Positions 42,455-50,319 of a stretch of 53,822 bases of DNA are shown one piece after another. The notes below the pieces were generated by a model. That model saw only the letters and a list, made by a program, of their open reading frames with translations, was not told the origin of the DNA and made no database searches. Both the position numbers and the translations under genes were made by a program. Numbering within the stretch: the stretch's first letter is position 1; each line of letters begins with the position of its first letter. Source of the DNA: Candidatus Angelobacter sp. (GTDB lineage: Bacteria > Acidobacteriota > Terriglobia > Terriglobales > Acidobacteriaceae). The DNA is taken from contig JAOAPH010000108.1 of NCBI GenBank assembly GCA_025462835.1, forward strand, positions 1 to 53,822. Reading direction: 5' to 3'.

Positions 42455-42487
42455 GACAACCTGCCATTATTGAAATGGCAGGCTGTC
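42455..42487. repeat. Strong hairpin sharing GACAACCTGCCAT with 40471-40483
   Basis: CCTGCCATT (42460-42468), loop ATTGA, AATGGCAGG (42474-42482), flanked by a further GACA/TGTC pair with one mismatch. The 13-mer GACAACCTGCCAT starting it recurs exactly at 40471, where TGGCAG follows. It sits between the ferritin-like stop and the TIGR03118 start. Without a T-run it is not a standard terminator. Confidence 0.6.
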
Positions 42488-42564
42488 ACGTTATTGTCAG
42501 AAGGATTGAGAATCACAGGGACACCGTCGATCTACGCCATGAATCCTGCGTCTCACGCAAGCCA

Positions 42565-43704
42565 TCAGTCTTCGTCGTCTCTTCCAGACCTCGCTTTATC
42601 CGCATCTGCTGCGAGATCCTGGAGGAGTTGAAAGAACTGCGGCGATTGACCGATGAAAAGTCCATCTGCCGTCAGGGCCTTGGCTGCGGCCATTGCAGCC
42701 CCTTGTGTCTCGGTGGGACGAATGATGGAGCAGACCGGGAATTTTCGACTGAGGAATGGACATGGTTCAGGCATGATCAAATTTGTCTGGAATTCCTCTC
42801 CGTCAAAAGGCGCTGCATTAAGGTTCGGGAACACCAGCTGTGGATTTGAGGTAGTGGGGTCGGTAAGCGGAGGTGCATTGCCAGCCTTGTCGTGCCAAGT
42901 CTGGAAGTGCGCTATCTCAGTCCCGCCGATACTGAGCAGCACCCTCAAAACCTCCGTATGCGTGACTCTTTGGGCGAGCGAGGGATAAAGACTGGTGCCA
43001 CCCTGCTCGATGAATCCAAAATGAAATCCCGCAGTGTTAGCGATTGCTTGGAGATGGTTGGGCGGAGTCAGGTCAGCGTCGGTTCTGGGAATGGCGGGAA
43101 ACTTCCCTTGAAACAAAGTCGGGATGGCTTGCGCGAACGTAAAGTTGGGATCGAGATCGGGATTGTTGGCGCTGCTGCGATAACGGGTCCACCAACTGGT
43201 GTCGACAGTCAGCTGCATGAGGTTTGTGAGCCGCGCCTTGCCGCTGGATCCGGTCGCCGTACTACCCTGCAAGGTGCGAAACTGATCCAGGTTGACTGGA
43301 GCCGCGCCCTTCGCAACCAGGAAAGCGTCAATGAATGTGAAATGGCTGAATTCGTCATCAGTATTGTCGTGGATGTACTGGTTCATGTCCCCATCAAGTA
43401 CCTGAAGGGCCGCGGTGTATTGCGGATTCCCAGTTCCTCCTGGGACTTCGCTGTCTTGGATCCCTCCTAGTTCGTTGTATTGTTGCCACAAGTCGGTTTC
43501 AATGATTTCGGCGGCAGCCAGGAACCTGAGAATTGCCGCGTCTCCTTTTGTCAGGCCGCCTGGTTTTACATCTTTGGTAAAGGCGGCAAGCTCGTTGCTG
43601 AGCAGCCCTGGACCGAGAGTGGCGGCTCCTGCTGCGAACACACTCTTTTTCAAAAACGAACGCCGGTTGCCGCTGCGATTGAACACACTGCTGATCTCTT
43701 TCAT
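42565..43704 (-). CDS. Tat-exported ferritin-like domain protein
   Basis: A 379-aa protein. The N terminus has a twin-arginine signal (Arg14-Arg15 in RRSFLKKS then VFAAGAATLGPGLL). The mature part opens LTKGDAAILRFLAAAEIIETDLWQQYNELGG and later has DDEFSHFTFIDAFLVAKG, and TEIAHFQTWHDK; these Glu/His positions suit a ferritin-like four-helix bundle as in desiccation-related proteins. Whether a metal is bound is not certain. Its own upstream gap (43705-43966) faces the divergent regulator gene at 43967. Confidence 0.83.
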   Translation of the reverse strand: MKEISSVFNRSGNRRSFLKKSVFAAGAATLGPGLLSNELAAFTKDVKPGGLTKGDAAILRFLAAAEIIETDLWQQYNELGGIQDSEVPGGTGNPQYTAALQVLDGDMNQYIHDNTDDEFSHFTFIDAFLVAKGAAPVNLDQFRTLQGSTATGSSGKARLTNLMQLTVDTSWWTRYRSSANNPDLDPNFTFAQAIPTLFQGKFPAIPRTDADLTPPNHLQAIANTAGFHFGFIEQGGTSLYPSLAQRVTHTEVLRVLLSIGGTEIAHFQTWHDKAGNAPPLTDPTTSNPQLVFPNLNAAPFDGEEFQTNLIMPEPCPFLSRKFPVCSIIRPTETQGAAMAAAKALTADGLFIGQSPQFFQLLQDLAADADKARSGRDDED

Positions 43705-43966
43705 GTCATTTTTCCTTTTCTGGACAGAGTCATCCGCTTACGCTCCCAAACTCCTGTCCGAGAAGTCAGCAAGCCCGTCCGTAGTTCTTGTTGCAATACT
43801 TGTTTTCCGACAACTTCGCCGGGCCATACCTCTACTTGCCACGCGCGACCACTTTGTCTTTTTTGTACAGCCATTGCAATGCGCAGGACATCATCTACTT
43901 GTTGAATAGTTGTCTGCTGCCTTGAGACTTTGAATTGGCAGTCAGACGGTGAAGCGGGAGTTGTGG

Positions 43967-44725
43967 ATGGATTCGCTGAACCCAATTCGGACAGCGATCA
44001 AGTTCGGTGACTACGAGTTCAACCTTCTGGCCCGAGAACTGCGCAAGAGTGGACGAAAAATAAAGCTCCAGGACCAACCATTTCACATTCTTGCGATACT
44101 GCTGGGGGTTCCGGGCACGTTGGTTTCACGAGAGCACTTGCGCCAAGAGTTGTGGGCAGTGGACACGTTTGTTGATTTCGAACACGGGCTCAACCGTGCA
44201 ATCAGCAAACTGCGTGAGTCCTTAGGCGATTCCTCGTCCCGCCCCAAATATATTGAAACGGTTGCGCGACACGGTTACCGGTTCATTGCTCGAACGGAGA
44301 TAATCGAGCCGTCAGGGATTGGCCGCAAACTTCGACTGGCCGTGCTCCCGTGCAACAACCTCAGCGGTGGTCCTGCGGAGGAATTGTTCAGTGACGGCAT
44401 GACCGAGGAGATGATTGCCCAGCTTGGGCAGCTGGAGCCGGGCCGCCTTGGGGTAATAGGTCGGACATCCTCCATGCAGTATAAGGGGTCCCACAAAGGC
44501 ATAGATCAGATCGGCCGCGAGCTACATGTTGACTACATCCTGGAAGGCAGCGTGCGGCGTGCGGCCGATCGCATACGTGTTACGGCGCAGCTGATCGGGG
44601 TTTCCGACCAGACCCATCTCTGGGCGGAGAGCTACGATTGCAAATTCAAAGACTTGCTGACGATGCAGTCGGATATCGCAGGTCGCGTACGACGCTCATT
44701 ATCGCGCCGGTTGCGATCGCTCTGA
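43967..44725 (+). CDS. Winged-helix regulator with short TolB-like (FlgO-type) domain
   Basis: A 252-aa protein. Residues about 10-105 are an OmpR/CadC-type winged helix (FGDYEFNLLARELRKSGRKIKLQDQPFHILAILL ... YIETVARHGYRFIA). Residues about 118-250 are the TolB-N/adenylate-cyclase-associated module (RKLRLAVLPCNNLSGGPAEELFSDGMTEEMIAQLGQL ... GRTSSMQYKGSHKGIDQIGRELHVDYILEGSVRR). In Acidobacteriota this pair is normally followed by many TPRs; here the protein stops after the module. Start: ATG 43967 with GGGAG six bases ahead; GTG 43949 would add six residues. It may control the divergent ferritin-like gene. Confidence 0.85.
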   Translation: MDSLNPIRTAIKFGDYEFNLLARELRKSGRKIKLQDQPFHILAILLGVPGTLVSREHLRQELWAVDTFVDFEHGLNRAISKLRESLGDSSSRPKYIETVARHGYRFIARTEIIEPSGIGRKLRLAVLPCNNLSGGPAEELFSDGMTEEMIAQLGQLEPGRLGVIGRTSSMQYKGSHKGIDQIGRELHVDYILEGSVRRAADRIRVTAQLIGVSDQTHLWAESYDCKFKDLLTMQSDIAGRVRRSLSRRLRSL

Positions 44726-44738
44726 CTCGCCTTCCGAT

Positions 44739-45899
44739 TTATTGCAATTTCCGAATCCCACGCTGTGTCACGAGATAAACAGCGAAGCTGCCTAGCCAGT
44801 GTCCGCCTTCGTAATGTTCTCCCGTGACTGCGGCCAACCCTGCATCCCGATGTGCGGCGGCGGTTGCGCGTAGCGCGGGCAAGCGGCGGTCGTTCTTAGG
44901 CAAGCTTGAGGCGATGCCTTCGAGCATCCAGGCGCGGCTGAGATTCAGGCCGTCTAAATGCGCGAGCTTGGGATCGCTGCGGTCGGGGCTGATGACGGTT
45001 GGCAGCCATGTGGTCGATTCCGATGTGGGAATTAGAGGAAGAAATTTTGTGAGCCACGCCGCGAACTCAGACGGCGGCAACACGCGTCGCATGACGTCGG
45101 CCTCGGCGATGCATGGAGAAAGGAAATCCTCTCCCGATGGTTCATACGCCAGCGGACAGTTGGTGTCATTCAAATAAAACTGTCGCGCTTTGCTGGTGAG
45201 CAGATCGAGAAATGCGCGGTCATTTGCGTCCGAGCCGGAGCCTCGTGCCGCGTCGATCAGTAGTCCGGACCCGAAGGCGGTTTGATTGTGTTCGCCTATG
45301 CGAATAGGGTTGGAAAGTTTTGGCAGCCAAGTCTTCAGCCTATCTTTGGCGGACTGCTCCAAGGGAGCGAGATTGGCGGAGAGCTCGCGCGCCATAGGGT
45401 CGTCCCACTCGCGCAACTCCTGTCCGAGTTGTAGCAGCCACGCCAACCCGTACGGGCGCTCGAAGCTGGCGCGTCCTTCGTCCTTGAGATAGATAACTTC
45501 TTGCGCAATGTTTGCCGGAGTGATGCTCTGTTGCAAGGCGGCGCGGGCGCGGGAAACAAACGGCGCGTCAGGAAATGTGCGCGCAAGGCGTGCGAGGAGC
45601 CAGTGTCCGTGGACGGAAGAGTGCCAGTCGTAACATCCATAGAAGGCCGGAGTGAGCTTGCGCGGCGGGGCAACATCCGCATCGCTGCTGAGGTTGTGCG
45701 AGATCTTGTTGGGATACTCCTTGTGGACGCAAGCGAGCGCCAGGTCTGCGAATCGGGTTGCTGCAGAAACGTCAAATTTTTGCGCGGGCGCAGACTTCGG
45801 ATTCACGGTTTTTGAAACATCAGACATGGCGGCAAAGGCGCCGGCCGTCAACGCCAGAAATGCCATGAGTAACAGTTTTTTAGATGAATTTCGAGGCAT
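44739..45899 (-). CDS. DUF2891 secreted protein
   Basis: A 386-aa protein. An export signal (KLLLMAFLALTAGAFAAM) precedes a helical, probably (alpha/alpha)-barrel domain with FYGCYDWHSSVHGHWLLARL, the DUF2891 hallmark, then GWLLQLGQELREWDDP-like repeats, AFLDLLTSKARQFYLNDTNCPLAYEPSGEDFLSPC and EHYEGGHWLGSFAVYLVT. Conserved Asp/His/Glu residues suggest an enzyme, but the reaction is unknown. The start ATG 45899 is chosen for the signal peptide; a longer frame from 45926 is possible. It converges with the winged-helix gene. Confidence 0.83.
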   Translation of the reverse strand: MPRNSSKKLLLMAFLALTAGAFAAMSDVSKTVNPKSAPAQKFDVSAATRFADLALACVHKEYPNKISHNLSSDADVAPPRKLTPAFYGCYDWHSSVHGHWLLARLARTFPDAPFVSRARAALQQSITPANIAQEVIYLKDEGRASFERPYGLAWLLQLGQELREWDDPMARELSANLAPLEQSAKDRLKTWLPKLSNPIRIGEHNQTAFGSGLLIDAARGSGSDANDRAFLDLLTSKARQFYLNDTNCPLAYEPSGEDFLSPCIAEADVMRRVLPPSEFAAWLTKFLPLIPTSESTTWLPTVISPDRSDPKLAHLDGLNLSRAWMLEGIASSLPKNDRRLPALRATAAAHRDAGLAAVTGEHYEGGHWLGSFAVYLVTQRGIRKLQ

Positions 45900-45985
45900 G
45901 CTGAAAACAATAACATGGGCAGTCATATATATTTTCGGCGCAGGTAAACCCGAAATCCGATCTTTCGTCTATACCTTGTAACAAG

Positions 45986-46555
45986 ATGGAATTGAGCGTG
46001 CCCATCACGGCAACCAAGCAGTCCGCAGAGAGCCAGGAGCTTGCGGGTTTTGATTGCATGATGCGTGAGCATCAGCAGCGGATCTACCGTTTCCTGTTCG
46101 CGATGCTGCGCGACCAGGACGCCGCGAGCACGCTGACGCAGGAATGTTTTCTGCGCGCATTCAAAGGATGGAAGTCGTTTCGCGGCGACTCGAGCGTGGC
46201 GACGTGGTTGACGAGAATCGCCGTGAACCTGGCACGGGACCATCATCGCAATCGAAAGCTGGCATTCTGGCGCAGACTGTTCACCGTGCAACCCGGCGAA
46301 GACGTAACGGTGATGGCCGAGGCGCAGGCGGAATTGCGCGCTGATCCGGAGCGCAGCGTGCTGGCTAAAGAGAAGGCGACCGCGGTCTGGGAGATTGTGA
46401 GCAAGTTGCCCCCGCAGCAACGCGCCATCTTTACTCTGCGGTTTGCCGAGGAGATGAGCATTGAGGAGATTGCACAGGCCATGTCTTTGCAACAAGGCAC
46501 CGTGAAAACGCACTTGTTTCGCGCGCTGGCAACAGTGAGGAAGGCAAGCAGATGA
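45986..46555 (+). CDS. ECF-type RNA polymerase sigma factor
   Basis: A 189-aa sigma factor with region 2 (FDCMMREHQQRIYRFLFAMLRDQDAASTLTQECFLRAFKGWKSFRGDSSVATWLTRIAVNLARDHHR) and region 4 (VSKLPPQQRAIFTLRFAEEMSIEEIAQAMSLQQGTVKTHLFRALATVRK). The next gene overlaps by ATGA and encodes its anti-sigma factor. Upstream, TAAACC (45945) and GTCTAT (45967) are 16 bases apart, a layout like ECF promoters, so autoregulation is possible. The Spy-like gene probably completes the unit as a target or modulator. Confidence 0.92.
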   Translation: MELSVPITATKQSAESQELAGFDCMMREHQQRIYRFLFAMLRDQDAASTLTQECFLRAFKGWKSFRGDSSVATWLTRIAVNLARDHHRNRKLAFWRRLFTVQPGEDVTVMAEAQAELRADPERSVLAKEKATAVWEIVSKLPPQQRAIFTLRFAEEMSIEEIAQAMSLQQGTVKTHLFRALATVRKASR

Positions 46556-47043
46556 AACATATCGATGAACAACAGTGGAACGCGTGGTTGGCCGAGCGAC
46601 AAGATCGAGATTCGCTCTTGAACTCGCATCTTCTGTCCTGCGAAGTGTGCCGCGCGGAAGGGGAGCGATTACGGAAGATGGTCGCAGACTTCTCAAAAGC
46701 GGCACATTCGGAAGCGGCGCAGGACGAAAGCTTTTGGAGCCGACAGCGGGCGCAAGTGCTACAGGGACTTGATGAAGACAAGAGTTCGTCATGGTCTTTG
46801 CGTTGGCGATGGGCTGTGCCTGTCCCGATTGCCGTCTTGAGCGTGGTGGTCGCGCTGGTGCTGATGAAGAATCCCACTCCAAAGGTAATCCCTGTGCAAT
46901 CAAGCGATGCAAGCGATGAAGCGCTGCTACTGCAAGTGCAATACGACATGTATAGGAAAGTGCCGTCGGCACTGGAGCCGGCAGGATTGCTAGTGCAAGA
47001 GCGTAACCGGGTGCTTACATCGAAAAAAACTCAGGCCAAGTGA
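46552..47043 (+). CDS. Zinc-type (ZAS) membrane anti-sigma factor
   Basis: A 163-aa protein. The N-terminal cytoplasmic part has His26-x3-Cys30-x2-Cys33 in HLLSCEVC, the ZAS zinc motif. One membrane segment follows (WAVPVPIAVLSVVVALVLM, about residues 87-105), then a short outer domain of about 55 residues. It should hold the sigma factor at 45986 until released by an envelope or redox signal. The four-base overlap with the sigma gene gives coupled translation. Confidence 0.85.
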   Translation: MKHIDEQQWNAWLAERQDRDSLLNSHLLSCEVCRAEGERLRKMVADFSKAAHSEAAQDESFWSRQRAQVLQGLDEDKSSSWSLRWRWAVPVPIAVLSVVVALVLMKNPTPKVIPVQSSDASDEALLLQVQYDMYRKVPSALEPAGLLVQERNRVLTSKKTQAK

Positions 47044-47067
47044 TGCAAGAAATCTAAGGAGAGACGA

Positions 47068-47685
47068 ATGAAGAGGGAATTGAAAGCAGTTGCTTTGGCA
47101 ATCACGTTCTTGTTTTCGTGTTTAGCAATGGCGCAGGACGGGCCGCCGCCACCACCGCAAGGCGGACCTCCTCCGGGAGAACGCGGCTTCTCGACAAGGA
47201 AGGGTGGAGGTGAAAGCCGGGAAATAATGATCCGTGATGGAGAGCGTGGGCCTATCGAGTTCAGCATGAGACAAGAGGGCGGTGGGCCATTTCCGCAAGG
47301 AAAGTGGTGGAAGAATTCCGAGTTGGTGAAAAAGATAGGCGTCTCTGAGTCGCAAGTGCAGCAGATGGAAAAGATATTCCAGGACACGCGGCTGAGATTG
47401 ATCGACATGCACGCCAATCTGGAGAAACAGGAAGCGCTGATGGAGCCGCTGATCGAGTCAGATCGTCCTGATGAAGCCAAGGTGCTTCAGCAGATAGATA
47501 AAGTGGCATCGGCGCGGGCTGAGTTGGAAAAAACAAACGCGCAGATGTTGCTGGGTATCCGTCGAGTGTTGACGGTGGAGCAATGGAACAAGCTGAAGGC
47601 GATGCCGCAACCCCGGGGCCCATTCAGAGTCAGCGGGCCGGGAAACGTCTTTTTTGAGGGAGGCCCCCCACCGCCGCTTGAGTAG
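47068..47685 (+). CDS. Spy/CpxP-like periplasmic protein
   Basis: A 205-aa protein with a signal peptide (AVALAITFLFSCLAMAQ), a Pro/Gly-rich linker (DGPPPPPQGGPPPGERG), then two helices like the LTxxQ family: KKIGVSESQVQQMEKIFQDTRLRLIDMHANLEKQEALMEPLIES and a LLGIRRVLTVEQWNKLKAMP end. Relatives sense envelope stress or metals and keep proteins folded. Twenty-four bases after the anti-sigma gene with GGAGAGACGA ahead, so it belongs to the same unit and may report to the anti-sigma factor. Confidence 0.82.
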   Translation: MKRELKAVALAITFLFSCLAMAQDGPPPPPQGGPPPGERGFSTRKGGGESREIMIRDGERGPIEFSMRQEGGGPFPQGKWWKNSELVKKIGVSESQVQQMEKIFQDTRLRLIDMHANLEKQEALMEPLIESDRPDEAKVLQQIDKVASARAELEKTNAQMLLGIRRVLTVEQWNKLKAMPQPRGPFRVSGPGNVFFEGGPPPPLE

Positions 47686-47703
47686 ATGTTTTGATTCTCG
47701 CGT

Positions 47704-48150
47704 TTACCAGTTTGGGGATGTCGGGACGTTGGCACTCACAAGATGTTGCTTGGCCCTTTCAATCAATTGAGGGCTCAAAGGAACGCTCCGCGATGTCTCC
47801 AAACTGGCTTCAACTGCAACGCAGTCGCTGGTGGCAACCAGCTTCTGCGTTTCGTAGTTGTGCATCTGGTGCAGAAATCGAAAGTATTTTTCTCCCACCG
47901 TTAGAAATCCACTCTTGATGGTGACTAGCTCGCCGCCGCGCAATTCTTCCAAAAACTGATAATTCTGGCGGATGATGGCCAACCGGCAGTTCTGTTGCTT
48001 GATGGATGCCGGCGTCACACCCACCGCATGCAGCAGGAACCATGTGGCTTGGTCGAAGCGCGAGACGTACATCTGCGAGTTCATGTGCGCAGTGAAGTCA
48101 TACTCCGATGCGAGTATGGCTCCCTTGAATGTGTGGACCCAATCAGCCAT
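47704..48150 (-). CDS. Hotdog-fold acyl-CoA thioesterase of the box cluster
   Basis: A 148-aa protein. HMNSQMYVSRFDQATWFLLHAVGV carries the hotdog helix with an Asn/Asp-type active site of the 4-hydroxybenzoyl-CoA thioesterase group, and FLEELRGGELVTIKSGFLTVGEKYFRFLHQMHN gives the strands. It follows the semialdehyde dehydrogenase stop by 18 bases in the same direction and has its own AGGAAGGGA site. In this setting it probably releases stalled benzoyl-CoA or pathway thioesters, as proposed for thioesterases in box clusters of other bacteria. Confidence 0.8.
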   Translation of the reverse strand: MADWVHTFKGAILASEYDFTAHMNSQMYVSRFDQATWFLLHAVGVTPASIKQQNCRLAIIRQNYQFLEELRGGELVTIKSGFLTVGEKYFRFLHQMHNYETQKLVATSDCVAVEASLETSRSVPLSPQLIERAKQHLVSANVPTSPNW

Positions 48151-48168
48151 GTTGTCCCTTCCTGGCTT

Positions 48169-49758
48169 TTACGATTCGGGAATCTCTACTGCGCGGCCCG
48201 CGATTGCCGTCAATGTTGTGCCTGATCCCTGGACAGCCACTCTTTGATGATAGAGCCACATGCCGTGCAATCCGCCTAGTTCTTCTCCGCCACCGGCGCG
48301 CCCCGGACCTCCATGCAGGAGCGAGGGGAGAACGACGCCGTGTCCTGTGTGGGAGTCGCCGATCGAGGGGTCGACTAACAATACACGCCCGTGGCTGCTG
48401 CCGAGTGCAGTGGCGGCATCCGCAAGATAATTTGTATCTGCGCTGAACACGGAAACGGCGAGCGATCCGCCGCCGCGTCTTGCGATGTCGAATGAATCAA
48501 CTTTGTCGCGATAAGGAACGATGGTCGCCACCGGGCCGAAAACTTCGAGGTCATTGACTAACGCGGATTGCGAAGCATTGCCGACCTCGAACAGTGTTGG
48601 CGGAACGAATGCGCCGGCGTGGGGATCAGCATCGACGGGCGTGAACTTCGCCGGGCGATACCTGATGCTTGCCTCTTTGCTCAGCGACTTGATTCCCTCT
48701 TCGACGCTCTTGCGCTGCTGCGCATTAACCACAGGGCCCATCCCGACAGCGGCGTTCTCAGGATTGCCGACTTTCACTTCGGAGAGCGCGGTCACCAGAG
48801 CTGCGGCGACACCTGCGGCGCGATCGGCAGGAACCAGCACGCGGCGAATGGCTGTACATTTTTGTCCGGCCTTGAGAGTCATCTCGCGCACGACTTCACG
48901 GACGAAGAAATTCGAACTGGCGCTTCCGTCGGCGACATCGGGGCCGAGCAGCGCGGCGTTCAGGCTGTCTGCCTCAATGTTGACGCGCACTCCCTGTTGT
49001 TGAATGCGCGGATGTTGGCGGATCTGCTGTCCTGTAGAGGCCGAGCCGGTGAAGGCGACAACATCTCCGAATTGGAGATGATCGAGCAGATCATTTGGCG
49101 CGCCGCAAAGAATAGACAAGCTTCCGTCTGGAAGAATTCCCGCGTCGATCACCGAGGCGACCATCTCCTTAGCCAACCAGCATGTGGACGTAGCCGGCTT
49201 GGCGAAAACAGGCATCCCGGAGAGCAGAGTGACCGCAGCTTTTTCCCAAAGTCCCCATCCGGGGAAATTGAAGGCGTTGATGTGCACAGCAACGCCCGAC
49301 ATGGGAATGCCGATGTGAAGTCCCTGGAAATTCGGATCGCGCGCGAGGCGAGCGGGAGCGCCGTCAGCGAGCGCATTGGAATCGCCAAGCGCGGCGCCGA
49401 CCTTCGCGAAGTACTTCAGCGTGCCGATGGAACCATCCACGTCCATGCCCGCGTCGGCCTTCGTGTTGCCGGAGTTCTTGCGAGCGATCTCAAACCACTG
49501 CTCGCGTTTTGCGGCGAGCACGTCAGCAATCTTACCCAAGAGAGCGGCGCGTTGAGCGTAGCCGAGCTTTCGCAATTCGGATCCGCCGACACGACGCGAA
49601 TAATCAAGCGCGGCGCCGAGATCCAAACCCTTAGAACTGGCAAATGCAATGGTGGATCCGTCTGTCGGATTGACGAGTGCGGTTCCGCGGTCACTGCCGC
49701 TTTGCCATTTGCCGCTGAGATAACTTTGAACAACGATGGGTTCTGTTTGCGAGGACAT
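48169..49758 (-). CDS. boxD: 3,4-dehydroadipyl-CoA semialdehyde dehydrogenase
   Basis: A 529-aa aldehyde dehydrogenase. The NADP region (KPATSTCWLAKEMV), the catalytic base in VNIEADSLNAALLG, and the nucleophile in KAGQKCTAIRRV are visible. Family resemblance, and the neighbouring boxR, boxC and boxB, point to the enzyme oxidising the ring-cleavage product of the box pathway to 3,4-dehydroadipyl-CoA. The start ATG 49758 overlaps the flavodoxin stop (TAATG), so the two are co-translated; a frame reaching 49812 adds an unlikely stretch. Confidence 0.9.
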   Translation of the reverse strand: MSSQTEPIVVQSYLSGKWQSGSDRGTALVNPTDGSTIAFASSKGLDLGAALDYSRRVGGSELRKLGYAQRAALLGKIADVLAAKREQWFEIARKNSGNTKADAGMDVDGSIGTLKYFAKVGAALGDSNALADGAPARLARDPNFQGLHIGIPMSGVAVHINAFNFPGWGLWEKAAVTLLSGMPVFAKPATSTCWLAKEMVASVIDAGILPDGSLSILCGAPNDLLDHLQFGDVVAFTGSASTGQQIRQHPRIQQQGVRVNIEADSLNAALLGPDVADGSASSNFFVREVVREMTLKAGQKCTAIRRVLVPADRAAGVAAALVTALSEVKVGNPENAAVGMGPVVNAQQRKSVEEGIKSLSKEASIRYRPAKFTPVDADPHAGAFVPPTLFEVGNASQSALVNDLEVFGPVATIVPYRDKVDSFDIARRGGGSLAVSVFSADTNYLADAATALGSSHGRVLLVDPSIGDSHTGHGVVLPSLLHGGPGRAGGGEELGGLHGMWLYHQRVAVQGSGTTLTAIAGRAVEIPES

Positions 49759-50234
49759 TATGCGTGCTCCGTAGATGTTTGTAGATGCTGCTCGACCCAG
49801 GGCACGACCCACTCGGCAGCGACTTCTTCCGGCAGAGTTCCCGAGCTGGCGTCGTGCAGCAGGATGTCACCGGCGCGGCGCGCGCCAAGCTTGGTAAGCA
49901 GAGCGTCGAAGCGCTTGCCGCCATCGCAATAGGTCTCTTTATATGTGCGGTCGCCGAGGGCGATCACTCCGTAAGTGACAGATGAAAGATTAGGCATGTC
50001 GGTTTCTAGCCTTGCGAATAGCTTCTGCGCGTTGTCGGGAACGTCGCCTTGGCCGTAAGTAGATGTGCAGATGAGGAAGACGCCGCCGCGCTGGAAGACC
50101 GAAGAGTCGAGCTTATCCATCATCTCGATCGAGGCTTGATGGCCGGCATTCTCGAGCGCCTGCTCGACTTCTTGCGCCACCATCTCTGCTGTCCCGGTCA
50201 TAGTGCCAACCAGAATCGTGATGCTAACCCCCAT
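49758..50234 (-). CDS. MioC-like flavodoxin in the box cluster
   Basis: A 158-aa FMN protein. The phosphate loop is GTMTGTAEMVAQEVE (residues about 10-24); CTSTYGQGDVPDNAQKL and ALGDRTYKETYCDGGKRF are the two isoalloxazine-binding loops. It is first in a three-gene minus-strand unit with boxD and the thioesterase, and is divergent from boxR. No BoxA-type reductase lies in the window, so the flavodoxin may deliver electrons to BoxB; this is inference. Start: ATG 50234, the first Met that keeps the flavodoxin strand 1 (ITILVGT). Confidence 0.88.
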   Translation of the reverse strand: MGVSITILVGTMTGTAEMVAQEVEQALENAGHQASIEMMDKLDSSVFQRGGVFLICTSTYGQGDVPDNAQKLFARLETDMPNLSSVTYGVIALGDRTYKETYCDGGKRFDALLTKLGARRAGDILLHDASSGTLPEEVAAEWVVPWVEQHLQTSTEHA

Positions 50235-50273
50235 GCGTTCCCTCTGCTACGTCCGGAATTGGATGCGAATTGC

Positions 50274-50311
50274 TGCAAAAGAAGTACTTAGGCAGTATAA
50301 TTCATGTTGCA
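50274..50311. promoter_or_regulatory. TGCA sites flanking a TATAAT box, putative BoxR operator
   Basis: TGCA at 50274 and 50308 bracket a perfect TATAAT at 50296-50301 in the boxR/flavodoxin gap. BzdR/BoxR repressors are known to bind TGCA-containing repeats. The same TATAATTC plus TGCA arrangement occurs before boxC. Confidence 0.6.
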
Positions 50312-50319
50312 GCGAGAGC

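Noticed and set aside
42455-42487. Hairpin considered as a rho-independent terminator
   Set aside because: No T-run on either strand; listed as a repeat/hairpin instead.
43701-43985. Minus-strand 94-codon frame upstream of the ferritin-like gene
   Set aside because: Overlaps both the divergent regulator start and the ferritin-like start; no family resemblance or ribosome site.
45923-46972. Minus-strand open frame of 349 codons opposite the ECF sigma and anti-sigma genes
   Set aside because: Shadow of real genes, with low-complexity Arg/Ser/His-rich translation.
48568-49932. Long forward open frame of 454 codons opposite boxD and flavodoxin
   Set aside because: Antisense shadow of well-identified genes; no recognisable domain.
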